Source: Trichoplax sp. H2 (Eukaryota; Placozoa; Uniplacotomia; Trichoplacea). Taken from it: a stretch of 64,000 nt of DNA. The stretch is taken from assembly GCA_003344405.1 (NCBI GenBank), contig NOWV01000018.1, positions 744,001 through 808,000 of the forward strand, written 5' to 3'. Below the pieces are notes generated by a model. The model was not told the DNA's origin and ran no database searches. It was given only the letters and a program-made list of their open reading frames with translations. Shown piece after piece: positions 1 to 13,830 of the stretch; the stretch's first letter is position 1, and every line of letters starts with the position of its first letter. A program made the position numbers and the translations under genes.

Positions 1-1134
1 TCGTATGCGTGCTTCACTTGATTGTATGGTTCTTCAATAACTAATTATATTAGATACTATAATAATACTGGAAGTGATGTTATAAACGGATTTTGCTATC
101 TTACTACTAATTAAAGTAAACAGTCACACATACTATAAAAATTGTAACAGGTAAGATCATACTTGTGCTATAGTTGTAAGTCCTACTGTTCAATATCAAA
201 TACCTATTGTAGTCATTACTAAAATTAAAATTTATAGTAGCGCTACCTTGACCTATTCTACGCATTTCATTACAATTAATATACTGTATGACTATCTTAA
301 TAGCTGTCTAATATGAAAGTGTATTACCCAATGTTGTTATTGGGCTTCTTAATTGTATATCGAAATTAAAGTTACATTTTTTTAATTGTCATTCAAATGT
401 AAGTGTTGCCAAGAATCTTTCTACTGCCGTAAAAATTCAGTATATTGTAGCTGTCTCAATGTAATGATTGGTAATCTGATTAAGATACTGAGGAAATAAA
501 ATTGAATACCAAAAATTGGTACGTCACCCGTACTACTTATAAAAATAGTATACTTAACGTTAGGACAACAATATCAGATTCATAAATGGTGTTAGTATTT
601 TATTTAATACTCGTTTGACCTTCATTGATCTAGCTCCTGATGTACAGTAAATTAGATTCAGCTCGGAAAGAGTTGATAGTAACAATTTTAAATATGCCCG
701 TAAATTAATATTGTACAGCGTAATTTTACTCTACTGTATATCATGAAATAATATCCAATCGAAAAGTCTGGCCAGCGAGTCTTTAAGATTTGCTGACTTG
801 TTAGATGTTATAATGATACGATAATAGATCCACAATAAAGCATTAACTGCATAGATGCATAGAGTTGCTATATCGATAGTAGCAAACAGCCCGCATCAAA
901 CTACCGTATCATTGCCCATTATACAGTACAGAAGAAAGAAGGCATATGTAACTATACAATACATGCGCCCATGTATTCGCTAAATTGACATTACAATACT
1001 CAAATGTCGTTAAACATATCGTATTTACAGGAGTAGTTCATGGCATTTAGTGATCCGCGTAATTACATAATTTCTTCATGTTGAATCGTATGCATAAAAA
1101 TTATATACTTATTATCTCATAAAAATTGTTACTG
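1..1134. other. Intergenic, no gene seen
   Basis: This AT-rich stretch lies downstream of the RWDD2-like gene. I found no open frame with recognisable domains, no repeat array and no RNA gene in it. Confidence 0.5.
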
Positions 1135-2360
1135 CTATTTACCATCAACACCAAATATTATCTGAAACATTTCACCTAAATCATGATCTTGTAAATATTG
1201 AGAAAATTGTCCCAAATCCATATGATAATTACGACCTCCATGAACACTAAAAGCTACTTCTTCAAAAGATGTAAACTTTCGCTGTAAAGTATAGCTATCT
1301 TCACGATGCCTTGAAGTGATTCTTTTCCAATTCAGCCGTCGCAACCTAGCGAAATAATCCGATACAGCTTTTTCGTCGCCTTCAACACACAAAACGCCTG
1401 GCTTTCCGGGGAGACAAAACCCTATGTAAATTGAATACGATTAACTTCAGCTAGTGGCTGTGATTTCAAAGACTGGATCTTATGAGAATTACTATATAAA
1501 ATACAACTATAATCCAAATTCATATTATTTGTCCTCCAAAATGACAGCGCCTACAGTATGTTTTATCTAACAGTGCAAGCGTTGTATATGAGCTCGATCA
1601 ATTTAGACTAGTAAGAAATCGAATAAGCAAAGGATCTACAATGACTGCTACAGACTTGCAGTATCATGGTAGTATCGTTACACTTCAATACTCAGATCAT
1701 AAAGACAACTGAAACGCAGTTAATGCGCGTACTAATACAATTTTATATGAATTAGTAAATAAATTATTTTTATTTACCAGTAAGATTTAGCTCCTCTGCC
1801 CATTCAACTATGACTTTACGCTTGGTTTTGCTGTAAATATGATGCATATACAATAATAATCGGCTTAATTTGTTATCGCTTTCCGCTGAGATGGGTTCTT
1901 TTGGCAATGTTTTACTTGTACAGGCTGCACTATGGCTGATATAATTTGATAAATTTTCCTGTATCCACTGCAAAGTAGGTACAATGCATAATTCGCCAAG
2001 ACCAATCAATTCATCAACATGTTCTCTTAACTTCGTATTAAGATCCTTTTGTTCATCTCTTTGTAGTATATCACATCTGACGAATACTTCTGGTGTAACA
2101 CTCGGATACTCATGTGGAAAATTGCAATACAGTTCAACTAAAATTGGATCCTCAGTATCCAGACTGGCATCTTGCTCAATCCAGTTGATTTTAACAGTGA
2201 AAGCGATATTTACAGGAGCTGGTCCATCGTGATCGAGATAATTACGAACGTCTTGCACAATTAGCGGATTATCGAGCACGATTGCTCCTTCTTCAGGATA
2301 CATTGCTTGCAACATTTCCATTTCGGATAATTGTAATTCTAAATTTTGTTCCATCATCAT
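1135..2360 (-). CDS. RWDD2: RWD domain-containing protein 2-like (RWDD2A/B)
   Basis: Two exons, 2360-1778 and 1421-1135, join in frame across an intron with GT at 1777-1776 and AG at 1423-1422, giving about 289 residues. The family's usual length is about 290-320. Residues 1-140 form an N-terminal RWD domain (opening EMEMLQAMYPEE, with the HEYPSVTPEV turn typical of RWD folds). The second exon carries the family's C-terminal DUF1115 block: GFCLPGKPGV at the junction, then LNWKRI..RHRED, FTSFEE and a closing FGVDGK. RWD domains are protein-interaction folds related to ubiquitin-conjugating enzymes but without the catalytic cysteine, and none is seen here. The cellular role of RWDD2 is not known. 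The start is the first of three consecutive ATG codons. The gene converges on nothing nearby and lies divergent from the ankyrin gene. Confidence 0.9.
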
Positions 2361-2524
2361 TTACAGACATCAAGAACTGATGACTACGTACTTCCAACTT
2401 GTTAGCGAAGTGATTTACTAGACAAAACAGTGAACTAATATGGCTATGCAATCAGTGCAATTAACATGGTGAAGATATTTTATGATGGCATCCAATTAGT
2501 TATCATAGACTACCACTACTACAT

Positions 2525-2660
2525 GGTGATGGTGTAGTACTGTACAATGTACAGTACTCAGGTTTACAGTACCTGATTGTGACATACTGTACGGTACTGT
2601 ACGGCACTGTACTGTACTGTACCTACAGTACAGTACACTGTAAGCAAGAACACTACTGTA
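2525..2660. repeat. TACAGTAC/GTACTGTA palindrome cluster
   Basis: About 135 bp is dominated by overlapping copies of TACAGTAC and its reverse complement, interrupted by variants such as GTACGGTAC. The same motif recurs in many other clusters across the window. Confidence 0.7.
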
Positions 2661-2734
2661 ATAATATCCCACTAAGGCCATGTTTGCGACATATTCCAGT
2701 TACCTACAGTATGTAAACTCTTCTCCAAATTTGA

Positions 2735-3060
2735 ATTTTCAATTAACTTGGAAGCCTACCTTCTTTTAAGCCCAAGATATTATTAGTTTCCTCTATAATT
2801 AAGTTTTCAAATGAATTTAAAAGCCTCGCATATTACGCTTGAAATTGTCTAGGCACAAGATATAGTTTAGCGATTATAATTAAGTTTTCCAATATATTTG
2901 CAAGCCTAGCAACTCATACTTGAAATTCGTCTACGAGTATTATATCCCGTATAATTTTAATAGACATAATTCGTTTCCTCTAAAATTAAAATTTCCAATG
3001 AACAATAAATTAGAAACCTAGCATATTTCGCTTGAAACTGTATAATCCAACGTATTATTA
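2735..3060. repeat. Diverged tandem repeat, 3-4 units
   Basis: Three related segments begin near 2801, 2878 and 2984 with AATTAAG/AATTAAA followed by TTTTCCAATG-like sequence, then AAGCCTAGCA and CTTGAAA-T. A weaker copy precedes them at about 2735. Unit length varies from roughly 78 to 106 bp, so this is an old, degenerate array. Confidence 0.6.
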
Positions 3061-4373
3061 TTATTTTCACGGAGAATGAATGTTATTAATTTTCGCTGTA
3101 TTTTTATTTATAACCAATTCATGCTTCGAGATCACTAAGTTAATTTAAATGAAAGATGTTACGAATTGACCGCTTCTACTTGAAAAACTACAAACCTACA
3201 TATAGGGTTCTGAAAAATTGACCCTGATTGGCATGTGTCTAGTTATAGATGAAGCTTGAGGCCATTAAGTTGAAGCTTAATGAAATAGAAGAATTGGTGT
3301 TACAAATTTCATATTTATGCTTATCAAATGACGAAGCTAAAGGTAAAGCCCTACGTTAGGCAAAAACTGACCCTAATTGAGACATAACTAATTGCAGATC
3401 AGCTAGAGAGCAGAGATCATATCTTATTATAAAGCAATCAGGAATCAGTCATCATTCTACCGTAAAATTTATATACTTATATACTCGTATTTGTATAGTA
3501 CGGTAAAAAATCTCTGACAACGTTCGAGAATTTCCTGAAATTATAACAAACAATAACTTTCTTCTTCTGCTTTCTATTCACAATCAGTACGCGAATACAA
3601 TCCAAAACGGAACTAGTTTATATATAGTTCGTTTATACAAATTCAGAGAGGATGATTAAAAATGGTGCAAGAGCGACTAATTGCAATACAGGATATTTCT
3701 TAAATGCGATCCTTATAATTTTAAATGATATCAGCAAAAAGGAAGGGGCATACGAAAATGCGAAGCACAAAGTAGTTCAAGAAAGTAAAAAAAATGGATG
3801 TCAGATACCACCACATTTATATTTCAAAAGGCATTAATTCACGGACAATACTACAAAAGTAAGTGCTTTGAACTATTTCATGAGGCTAAATTTAGACCAT
3901 ACTTTCAATAACATACTTATATAAACTAAACGATGAGAAAAATTATTTAACTGCTACTAGTACTAAGGTAGGCTAACCGCTGAGTAATAGGAAAGTAGCT
4001 TTCTATCGGCGCAGAGAAGTAATTAATGATATGTGTGTGGATTACTCGATCGCGTTAATTTAACTTAAATTGAACAAGATATCCTATTATACGTACAACA
4101 TCATCATCATTCCCTCATCACTTATTGTCACTGTATTGTCGTTATCATAATTCAATATCCTAAAATTACAGTACATGATTGCTTGACACTAGCTGTTATA
4201 TTCAATGCTGATTTAGTCTTTATGCTCATCAATAAAACTAGATAAGACAAGGGCTACATTCAACAATTTATTTTATTAAATGCATGTAAATTACAACTGT
4301 TCCTCGTGTAGTTCAGCAACAGCATGATGCCATGACTTTATTTGGAATAGAAGAATATCCTAAAAGACTATTA

Positions 4374-4381
4374 TGACGTCA
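4374..4381. promoter_or_regulatory. CRE-like palindrome TGACGTCA
   Basis: A perfect CREB/ATF consensus palindrome lies about 550 bp upstream of the ankyrin-gene start codon. The sequence match is exact; function is inferred only from the consensus and its promoter-side position. Confidence 0.3.
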
Positions 4382-4928
4382 AAAAGTTAATTCAGTAACA
4401 GGTAGTAGTGCCGGCTCCTGACTGAATATAAATGATCAGTTTTACTTTGTTATGGAAATGACCAACGATGGAGATAGAGTGTAAGATAATGAGACTATCC
4501 GTGATTGACATGAGTCACAAGGTTATAGATGTCCATAATATACGCGTTTCGTATACGTATATATTGTTAGATTTATTCTTACTCGATCTATTCCATCACC
4601 TAGTGTTGTATCATACTTCCTTCTATTCATATATCATGTATTTGTTTTTATAGAATTAATCGCTTAGTGTTTTAATCTAGTTACCATCGATTAATTTCGT
4701 TTACATCATTAGTAGATCATATAAACTTATTGTAAACTAACGTATGAATTTTGATATCCATGATGACTGAATCTCATATTAGAAGTATTTCAGTTACTAT
4801 GGCAGTAAGACTGATGACAGCTGATACTTTAATATAAGATAGATTCGGTTTATTTCTAAATAAGTAACGTACACATTGACAACTACTTAACGCCAAAATT
4901 CAGTACATAATAAGTGACTGAAAAAAAT

Positions 4929-7900
4929 ATGGAGGGTGAATTGTTAAGTCCATTGCTTCTAGCATCAAAAAACGGCGACGTGCAACAAGTTAAACAACTA
5001 TTGAGTACTGATCGTGATTTGATTGAACAACGAGATAAGGTTAGTAAGAAAATCGGTACTCGTTTATGGCTATATTTAATTATTACGTCAACAAAGTAAA
5101 GTGCAAGCTAATCGCTATCACTGATTGATGCTTAATCGTCTGCTCTATTAACAACATTTACCAATGCAAACAGGAATGATAGACTGTGGTTATACTTACA
5201 TGTCCAGTCCGATAGTAGCCCTTATTACTACACGATATCTTGATTAAACTATCAAAAAATTTAGCTATATATTAAATTTTATTACTAAGAGCTAAAGTTA
5301 TATATTTGACAAGAGATGATATCTTGCTGGTTCTTAACATCTTCCCCTTTAATTTAAGTGAGTCATCACTCAGCTTATTTCACAGGAGGACATCACAGAA
5401 TAATAATGCACTTAAGCGATGTTGAAATAATGGAAATAAATGACTTAAAATGCTACCGGATTGATTTAATATTAAAATTAAATGTTAAACTTAATAGATC
5501 AACAAATATAACGCCAGTACTATCTTAGAAGAATATGTAGTAAATAGAAATATACCTTTCTTAATCTATGAAATTTTATCATTGTAAGAGATGTAAGAAA
5601 TCTTCCTATTGATTTAACTTATTTCTGTATGTAATCTTCATAAAGCCTTAATTAGTAATATAATTGTCTAATGCCGAGTTGTTTACAATCTAAATGAAAA
5701 TATTAGACAGATTTGTAATCCGTAATCGTTTTTAAATATGAAATATGAAGTCAGTGTTAATCACTCATTTAGTTGTTTTAAACCAGTAAGGCTATACACG
5801 TTTATAGATTACTCACAGTTTTATAGACAATGAAAGTTAGCTTAGAATAGTCTAGGAGTATATGTTAGCGTTAAATTAGCGTCTTTGGACTCTTTATGAA
5901 AATAAGCCCCTTTGCACGTATCACTCTTTAAATAACAAGTTATAAAGTGTATTTTAGAGAATTACAGAAGGCTGAGTCAGAAAATGCCCGTAAATTAAGC
6001 TCTCCTTCGAAATAAACAACCCTGTTAACAACAATTTTTACACTGATAGCCCAATGAGTCCTATAGTAAATCAATAAAAATTGAAATCTTAAAATGTGAC
6101 AACTATAATCTCATAACCGCACTCATGTTATTTCTAGGATGGTCGTACTGCCCTACATTGGGCAGCTCATAGCGGAAATGTCGAAACAATCCTCGTACTT
6201 TATAATTGTGATTGTAAATTGAATCTTACTACCAAGGTACAGCCTTTTATAAATCTTTAATGTTAACCTAAGTTTTCTGTAATAATAAGTAATGAATAAG
6301 TATTATATATACTAGTTTAATGATTAACTCCGTTTTCATTTAATTCGAAATTACATGGTAACAAATATCATCTACATTTTACTTTCAAATTAATTAGACT
6401 GGAATACAGCCATTACATGATGCGTGTTTAGCTGGAAACGTTAAAGCTGTACAGTTATTAATTGCTCTTGGTGTCGATCTGCAAGCTAAAATTAAGGTAA
6501 AGCAACAATTCTATATTGTGAATTACAAATCATTACAGGTTCTTATTTTATTGCTCTGCATTTAATCTATAAATTCCATTGTCAGCATGGTTGGACTCCT
6601 CTTCTTTGTGCTGCTGGCAATGGATATCTAGATATTGTTCATCTATTAATAAGTAGTGGCGTCGACGACGACCTGCAATCTACGGTAGGACGGCAATATG
6701 ATATCAATTGCTAGAGAGTCGCCGCTTACGTAAAATATTGAATACTGAAAGCTAATCAGAAATTCCCTTTCCATTAGAAATGTGGTGTAAATGCTTTACA
6801 TATCGCTGCTTGGACTGGTCAAGACGATATTGTAGAATTATTATTGAAGCTTGGTTATGATACCTCAATCAAAAGCCAAGTAATAATTTTACGTATAGGC
6901 CTTAATAAAATAAGTAATTGTAATTTGCATGCATATTTATTACTAACCTATAAAATCATTTTTAACTTTATAGTCTGGTAAGAGTGCACTGGAAATGGCG
7001 GAAGAAGAAAATCATGAAGATTGCATAGAATTACTACGCAAACATCCTACCGAAAAGGTAAGCATTACCGTTCATAACATTAAAGTTTTATTCAGGAGAC
7101 CCCTATATTGATGCTATTAAGTCCATACTACTATTTGGAATTATTACCAGAACGTATTTAAGTATAATTTAGTTCTATCTATTGGAAATATCTTTATGTT
7201 TCGATTTCATAGAGTACATTATTTTGTAACATCATCATTCTATATTGTATTTTTACACTGCTTGAATGAATAATTAAATTTACCTAGTTTAGGTTAATAG
7301 ATAATTTCTAATTTCGTTAAGTAAACTAAACCGACTATTTTAATTTCAACTCTACTATGCAATATACTTTACAAAATATTAGATCAGTATTTAACCACAT
7401 ATTTAGTATAATTAATACATAGCATATATACAGATGAATATCTTTGATTCGTATCTACGAGTACATGTACGTATGCTCGGTATATTCTATTTCTAGTAAT
7501 TTAATACGAGATTTTATTAACTTTGATCACATTTAGCATGATGGAGATCATTCAGAATTACGAGCCGAAATTAAAAGACTAAAAACAAAATTAAAACGCT
7601 GTAAAGAAAAACTAAAACTGACACAATCGAATATGGAGGCAACTATAACGAAAGAGAGAGAAAAATACGAAAATGAACTCCTCGATATGAAGAAAAAGCA
7701 CCGCAATAAGATAAACGATTTGAAAAGTCAAATTCTTCAGTTACAACATCAAATATCACTACAACAGTCTTTGTATGATTCTCCAGCACTGAAGCGAAGC
7801 TCGTGGACTGGTACTGAGGCAAATATCTCAAATCAAGCCGAAATACCACTAACTGTTGCCAGTACTCCAGCAAGTCCAACTGGTACATCACTGCGTCGAC

Positions 7901-8448
7901 ACCTATCTACACCACATGCAGATAGAATGAAATTCTTTTCACGAGAACGTAAGTAAATTCATAGTGATTACTACCTCACTGTTAACTTATAATATGAAAT
8001 CATGTACACTTAGCCAAGATTGTCTAAGTGCTTATACTATACAGTACAATATTTGTTGTGTATACTAGTTTAACTAAACACATCTATGTAATATTATAAT
8101 ATAGGAGAGATGCAAAATTCTTACGAATCTTCCAATGATGAATCCGCAATACATGATATGTCTAATATTAGACAAATGGCTAATTCAAAACAACGACCGT
8201 CTTTGACACAATTGCACATGGAATCATTATTGAATCCTGACTCTATGGCTTATCTTCGCAAAGTTACTTTGAGAAATGGAAATAAAAACGGCTCTACAAG
8301 TCCGATGGGCTACAAGGTGGACAAAAGTCCTAAATTAGAATCAATTCTGAATGCTAACTCTCCATCCTTGCCCACGAAGCCCACACAAAATAAAATATTA
8401 CCCCACATTTCGCATGAAGAAAATTCATCTCGAGATGACGACTTTTAG
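4929..8448 (+). CDS. Ankyrin-repeat and coiled-coil protein
   Basis: Eight exons join in frame to about 449 residues: 4929-5039, 6138-6236, 6398-6496, 6586-6684, 6778-6879, 6974-7057, 7537-7948 and 8105-8448. The start is the first ATG in the open frame; an upstream GTG at 4914 is not used in animals. Exons 2-5 are each 99 or 102 bp with phase-0 borders, and each encodes one ankyrin repeat (GRTALHWAA, GIQPLHDAC, GWTPLLCAA, GVNALHIAA cores). Exons 1 and 6 supply partial capping repeats. Residues about 210-265 (start of exon 7) are highly charged and lysine/glutamate rich with heptad-like leucines, a likely coiled coil. The remaining about 180 residues are serine-rich and probably disordered. 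The repeats suggest a protein-binding scaffold. I could not assign it to a named family; ankyrin repeats alone are not diagnostic. Confidence 0.88.
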
Positions 8449-11400
8449 TATGATATTGCTGTTTATAAACTATTCTTATGAATTTCTAAACGCAAATGAT
8501 AGCAATTCTAAATGAAATTACATCAGCAAATGTACGCGTATATCCTCTGGATACCAAATTTTATACGAAGCTAATTTTCTTGCTATGAAGTACTAATGTA
8601 TCTACTGCATAAATTATCATATTTGCGGGATATTCAAGGCACAGTTTATCGACTAAATGCCTTTTAATCGCAATTTATAACCATTAGGAAATGCCATTTT
8701 TAAAATTTTAAAATACTTTTACTTCGTTAAGAGCAAGGACGATATCATAATTATTAACTGTATGCATGAATACTCAAAGATCTTTCTGCATCTAAATTGT
8801 AACGTTGTACGACAAGACAAAATTAATTATAGAATTTGTACAATAGTTTAAATCGGTTGATGTAGCGTTACTACAGATATTTCAGTAACTAAAATTATCC
8901 ATCATATAGCTAGAGAAATTTTGATTATTCATTACTATACTAAAATCAAATTCAAATTTCTTTACTTTTTATACCGTATGTTAATTATAATTGAATACCT
9001 GTCAAATCTATCCAGCTTTGTACTGTAGTACCTTCCGTAATGTGTTTATCTAGTTCTTAGTATTGAATGCTACTTATCTTGTTTGATTTGATTTTAGTGG
9101 CATCAATCTTGATATATATTTTTGTACTTACATAATACCATATTTGTATTTCCTTGAAGTACGAGGAAAAATAACAATAGATATTAGTTAAACTCGAATA
9201 TCTTTGTCCTTTGCTTACGAAGGCAAGCTTAACTTTATTAATTGGATTTATTTTAATCCCCGACTTAATAATACTCTTCGACTGTAAGTAATCCTGGAGT
9301 TAATAGTTTTATTTCGGTGTATGTCGAGTAAATGTTCCTACTAAAGCGAGGCGTAAATCTCTTCCATTATCTTCGTGCAGCTGTGGTTAAAAACTTTAAA
9401 ACTTTATCATGTGTACAGTACTCTCAAACAAAATTTGAAAATTTTGTTTTTAAACTAGCTAGTAGCTATACCTGCACTTTGCATGCCTTGTTATATGTAT
9501 TTTCATGACAGTCATAGGCTATAGTACCGTAATAAGTTAAATACATTATGATCAGTTGTTTCGGTGCCAGCAAACATCAAGGAATATCGAAGGAAATAGT
9601 TAATGCATGAAAGTTGGTTTATTTAACAATCATGAAGAATAGAGTAGATACATTAGCCAGCCTAACATAATAGCAATCCATCGATAGTTTGTATCTTACA
9701 TAGGAAGCATAAATATGCCAGAAAAGTGCAATTAACCAATAATGGTACGCGTATTACTAATAACGATGCAACAATTCTAATAGATGTACATAGAATTAAC
9801 GAAATCATTGTACAAATTTTGCATATGTACAGACAGGCAATCCTTGATACTCTGGAATTAACATCGGTATGAGTCGTAGGCATCCAGTATTAGGGTTTCA
9901 TGAATCCTGCAGTGTTGCGTTCTCCACTTCGTCGCACTTTACCCCAAGTATTTCAACTACTATATCGACGATTGCATCTAATTGGCATAAGCTCTACTTG
10001 GACCTAGCCTTCATCTTTCTACGTTTACGTTTAAGCCTAATCAACAGAAGAGGCGCAATTTAATGCTTAAAAATACGGTATTAACGGTAGTGCTGTATTT
10101 TTAATTTCATAAGGTCTATATCGAATCTGTCGTTCCTTACCTTCGCATACGCTTTTTCTTCCACTAAAGTAAAAACAATACAAATTATACAGTTCATTAG
10201 CTTCTAATAAATTAGCGAGGTTAGCTAACTAGAATTGAACTAAACTATGTATAGTACACCATTATAATAGACTAATACGAGTAAAGTGGCATTACCTTTT
10301 CCCTCATCTTCGGGTATGTAATAAAATTATAACACACCTATATTAAAGAAAGTTCAAAAGTTAATTACGTATAGAAAATTGTTTATCAGTTAAGATCATA
10401 GAAAAAACAGATTTTTCGTTATATCATGACTTGATCATATAATGAAAAAAATTCGTTTCATCAATTCTAGCAGTGGCAAGACCCACGGTAAAAATGCTCA
10501 AGTAGCACAGAACGCATGCAATCACTCTACCTTCAAAATGACACTTAAGAGAAAAATCAGCTATCCATTCTCATTCTACCGCGATTAAACATACATATAC
10601 AGTACTGTACAGTACAGGCCCTGAAAGTACAGTAAGTTTCAACTTTTCAAATATCGTCAAAGTGACATAACGACAAAAGTTGAGGTTAACAACATGCAAT
10701 CAGCTAGTGACCTTCGTTGAAGCGTATTACTATTAGTACAAGGTGTTCAAAAATATTAGAAAATTACAATATCCCATTCGCAATAGGCGAATTTCTCCAT
10801 CAAAAAATAATTCTATAACTTCGGAAACCTAATGTTGAACTAAAAAAGGAGTAAACAACTGCTGACTGTGCCCTAAGGCCATGCTGAGCGAATTGGCATA
10901 AGATACAGTACTTTACTTGACCACTGTATGGTAGCGTGCGTACAAGAAAATGGAGCACATTGTAGAATTAGATTCAAAATGTAAATCGATGGCGATCGAT
11001 CGCATACGCTACAATTTCAATTAAAAAATTTGTTTCTTAACACTCTTACACTCCTTATACGTCCATTATGACATGCAAAATAAGATTTAATTACAAGATT
11101 TCATCAATTTTTTTCCGATCCAACACAACACCATCACTTACCTAGAACGTCAACGAAGAGGGAAGCCTAGAGAAACTCAATGCCACCTGCCTCCTCTTTA
11201 TATACCAAATCCTACAGTGTACAGTACGTGCGTTTGGCTGTTCGCACTGTAGCTGGTGATTGTGCACTGTACTATACAGTACACTGTGTAGCATTCATGA
11301 GCTTCTTCCTTGGTCAGCTCGTCTTTCCAGAATCGAGATATTGGCTGACAACAAGAATTTCATGTTACAGTATCTATGTCATATATTATACTGTACTGTA

Positions 11401-12797
11401 GAGTACCCATACTGTACTTTAATAAACATAGTACTGTACTGTACATGGTAAAAAGTTTTTCCTCCAGTACAGTACCGTATGCAGGCAGCATCACGGTAAC
11501 CAAAGTTACCAATATTTTAGGCATAAATTATAGGAATATTGGAAAGTAGTTTGTTATTCATGAATGCTAATCACTTGGCTGTGGATCAGCAAAGTAAACA
11601 AGAAATACAGAGTGCAGCAAGAGGCTGGTCCTGAGATCGATGATGGCCCAGGATCATGGGTTATCGTCGAGATCAAGCCTGATGTGCATTTTAACAGCTA
11701 AGCCGGCTGTCAGATCATCCTGTTCATAAGTCCATGACTTCTCTTTTGGGGAAATTGGATTATAATAGAGAGGGTACAATTTTTTGTTGAGTAGCCATGG
11801 ACTACCAGATACATACAGTGTTGTACATACTGTACACCTAGAAGTCCATGCTATAGTACAAATGTCTGATGTCGAAGTGCCTACGTTTGCACTTCTACGC
11901 TCCAGACCAACAAGAAAGTGAATACAGAGTGCGGACAGACTAGACTGCTATCGTAGAGTTCACGCCACTAGCTCGAAAACGGAATACTCCACTCGGACGG
12001 AGATCAGTGTTTACTTCGGATTTTAAGAGACAGTATATACTGTAGTATAGACTACCCAGCGAAGCTGGCTGGCTGTCTGAGTAATCAGTGAGCATACCTC
12101 TACTGAACGTTATACAGTATTTACGCGGCATGAGCGAATGGAGCTAGACGTAAGTTCGAAATTTCAAGCATTTATTGAACAGTAGCAATACTACTTCGTA
12201 TCTTTAAAGTCTGATGATGTATGCTCGTATGTGTCTTGCTAAATCGTAAGTTCATTCGTGTCATAATACTATACTACCAATAGGGTTAACAGTAAAGCGA
12301 TCCTTAAGCAAGCAGCTCTCCAATACAGTACGCATATTGCTTGCAGTTCTATGATAATAATGTACAGTAACTAATAAGCATATCAACGACTATGTTGATG
12401 ATGCACAACATAGAAAAGACATGAGAGTTGGCCACGCAGTGACTGTAATGAGATCATGTAATCATTCTAAGATGATCAATATATCGCTGAATGCTTAGCA
12501 ACACGTTATCATAGTATGCGCTCTGGCCATAGGCGTATTAACAGTAAGTTAAGTCAATCAATCACTTTTTGTATCGTATCAGTCCACTACTATGGAATAG
12601 TAAAACAATCAGAAGGGTCCGATAGGAGGAAATATTGTAGTCTGGTAGCAACCAAGATGCACCGATACTGTAGTATTGAAGCTGCAACATAATTGCTTAA
12701 TTGAGAAAATTCAAATTTTGAATTAAAAGTAAATAATCAGCCTCAATCACCTAATTCATCTCTTTACTGTGTATCAACACTTTACTGTTGCAGTGTC
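8449..12797. other. Long gene-free stretch with palindrome clusters
   Basis: About 4.3 kb without a supportable gene. It contains TACAGTAC-type clusters at about 10600-10635 and 11205-11480. Short open frames near 9662, 9869, 11180 and 11940 lack domains and splice context. Confidence 0.5.
11205..11480. repeat. Cluster of TACAGTAC/GTACTGTA motifs
   Basis: Many overlapping copies of GTACTGTA and TACAGTAC are scattered through about 275 bp, including ACTGTACTATACAGTACACTG. The open frames here are by-products of this low-complexity sequence. Confidence 0.65.
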
Positions 12798-13262
12798 ATG
12801 CATGCATGTACGGTACATTATTTGTTATCAATCATTTATACATATCTTAACATCCGACTTTTAGATTAAGTTATTATTCTTTGCCGAAAGTCGAGAATTG
12901 GTGGGTAGTAATCAAGGCAATATTATTGTGAAAGAGGCAGCGTTGAGAAACCTCACTGGAAGGACACTGATAAGTCTTATAACTGAAAAATACTCAAAGT
13001 AAATTTAAATTTATCTGGTTACTCTAGTACGGTGCAAACCATCTGATCTGTAGCAGTAGATTCATTCGAAGATTTTTTTTACACGATTCTACAGTCTTGA
13101 GCTGCTACTAATGTAAATTATTAAAAAATGAAATATAGATTACAACCTCTTGCAAATAACCTAATTGTTGCAGTGAACGAACAATACCTTGAAGGTGATT
13201 CAACTGTTGAGCTAAAAAGAGGAGATACAATTGCTATTATTCCTCCGCTTAGTGGTGGATAA
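12798..13262 (+). CDS. MOCS2A: Molybdopterin synthase small subunit MOCS2A (MoaD-like)
   Basis: The protein is a ubiquitin-fold sulfur carrier that, as a C-terminal thiocarboxylate, donates sulfur to precursor Z in molybdenum cofactor synthesis together with MOCS2B. Exons 12865-12998 and 13139-13262 join in frame. They encode IKLLFFAESRELVG near the start, then NNLIVAVNEQY, then the diagnostic end GDTIAIIPPLSGG directly before the stop. The terminal Gly-Gly is the site of adenylation and thiocarboxylation. The first exon is less certain: a 15-bp exon 12798-12812 (ATG, five codons) with a 52-bp intron fits frame and gives 90 residues, close to the usual 80-90. A GTAAGT donor lies nine bases after the stop and would splice the transcript onward into MOCS2B. 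Confidence 0.88.
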
Positions 13263-13830
13263 CTATACTTTGTAAGTAGCATCACGATTTGAGCCTGAGC
13301 TAGCTGTAATTTGAAGTTGATACTATTCCAATCGATCCGTAGAGTATCGTTTTATGCTATGTTAGTTGACTATGAATGATAATTATCTCTTCAACTTGAT
13401 AAGTATACCTCATTCTATTATCCATTAATACAACTGGCTTAGTATTACATCGGAAGTCAACTTTACATTTATTAGTTATGGTTATACCGTATATTTTCAT
13501 CACATAATGTTTTCTTTTTGTTATAATTGACTACATTTCTGGACTAATTATGGATGTAATAAGTATCGCCTCATTGCTTCTTCACTTAGCCGTTTGAAGT
13601 TCAAAAACAAGCAGATAGTAATTTTTAGACAACTTAAAATGATTTCGCATATTTGCGATAGTTAAATCACTTCTAGATTGTCACTGTATACTCACTGCTG
13701 TTTTATTTGTCAGTCTATATATACATTTATTGTTTAGCTCCTTTTAACGATTATTTATGTAAAAGCTTGGGCTTGCTCAATCTTAGATTGATGCTATTAC
13801 ATACCAATTTAGGTATATACTAAGGACATA

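Larger units (their letters stand above)
2361..4928. other. Intergenic with repeats, no convincing gene
   Basis: This stretch separates the divergent RWDD2-like and ankyrin genes. It holds a cluster of TACAG/GTAC palindromic motifs near 2530-2655, a diverged tandem repeat at about 2735-3060, and a TGACGTCA palindrome at 4374-4381. One 61-codon ATG frame at 3652 has no recognisable features. Confidence 0.5.

Noticed and set aside
3652-3837. 61-codon ATG frame
   Set aside because: No recognisable domain, no plausible splice partners and a length expected by chance.
11180-11451. Two overlapping 60-70-codon frames
   Set aside because: They arise from the TACAGTAC low-complexity sequence and have no domain or splice context.
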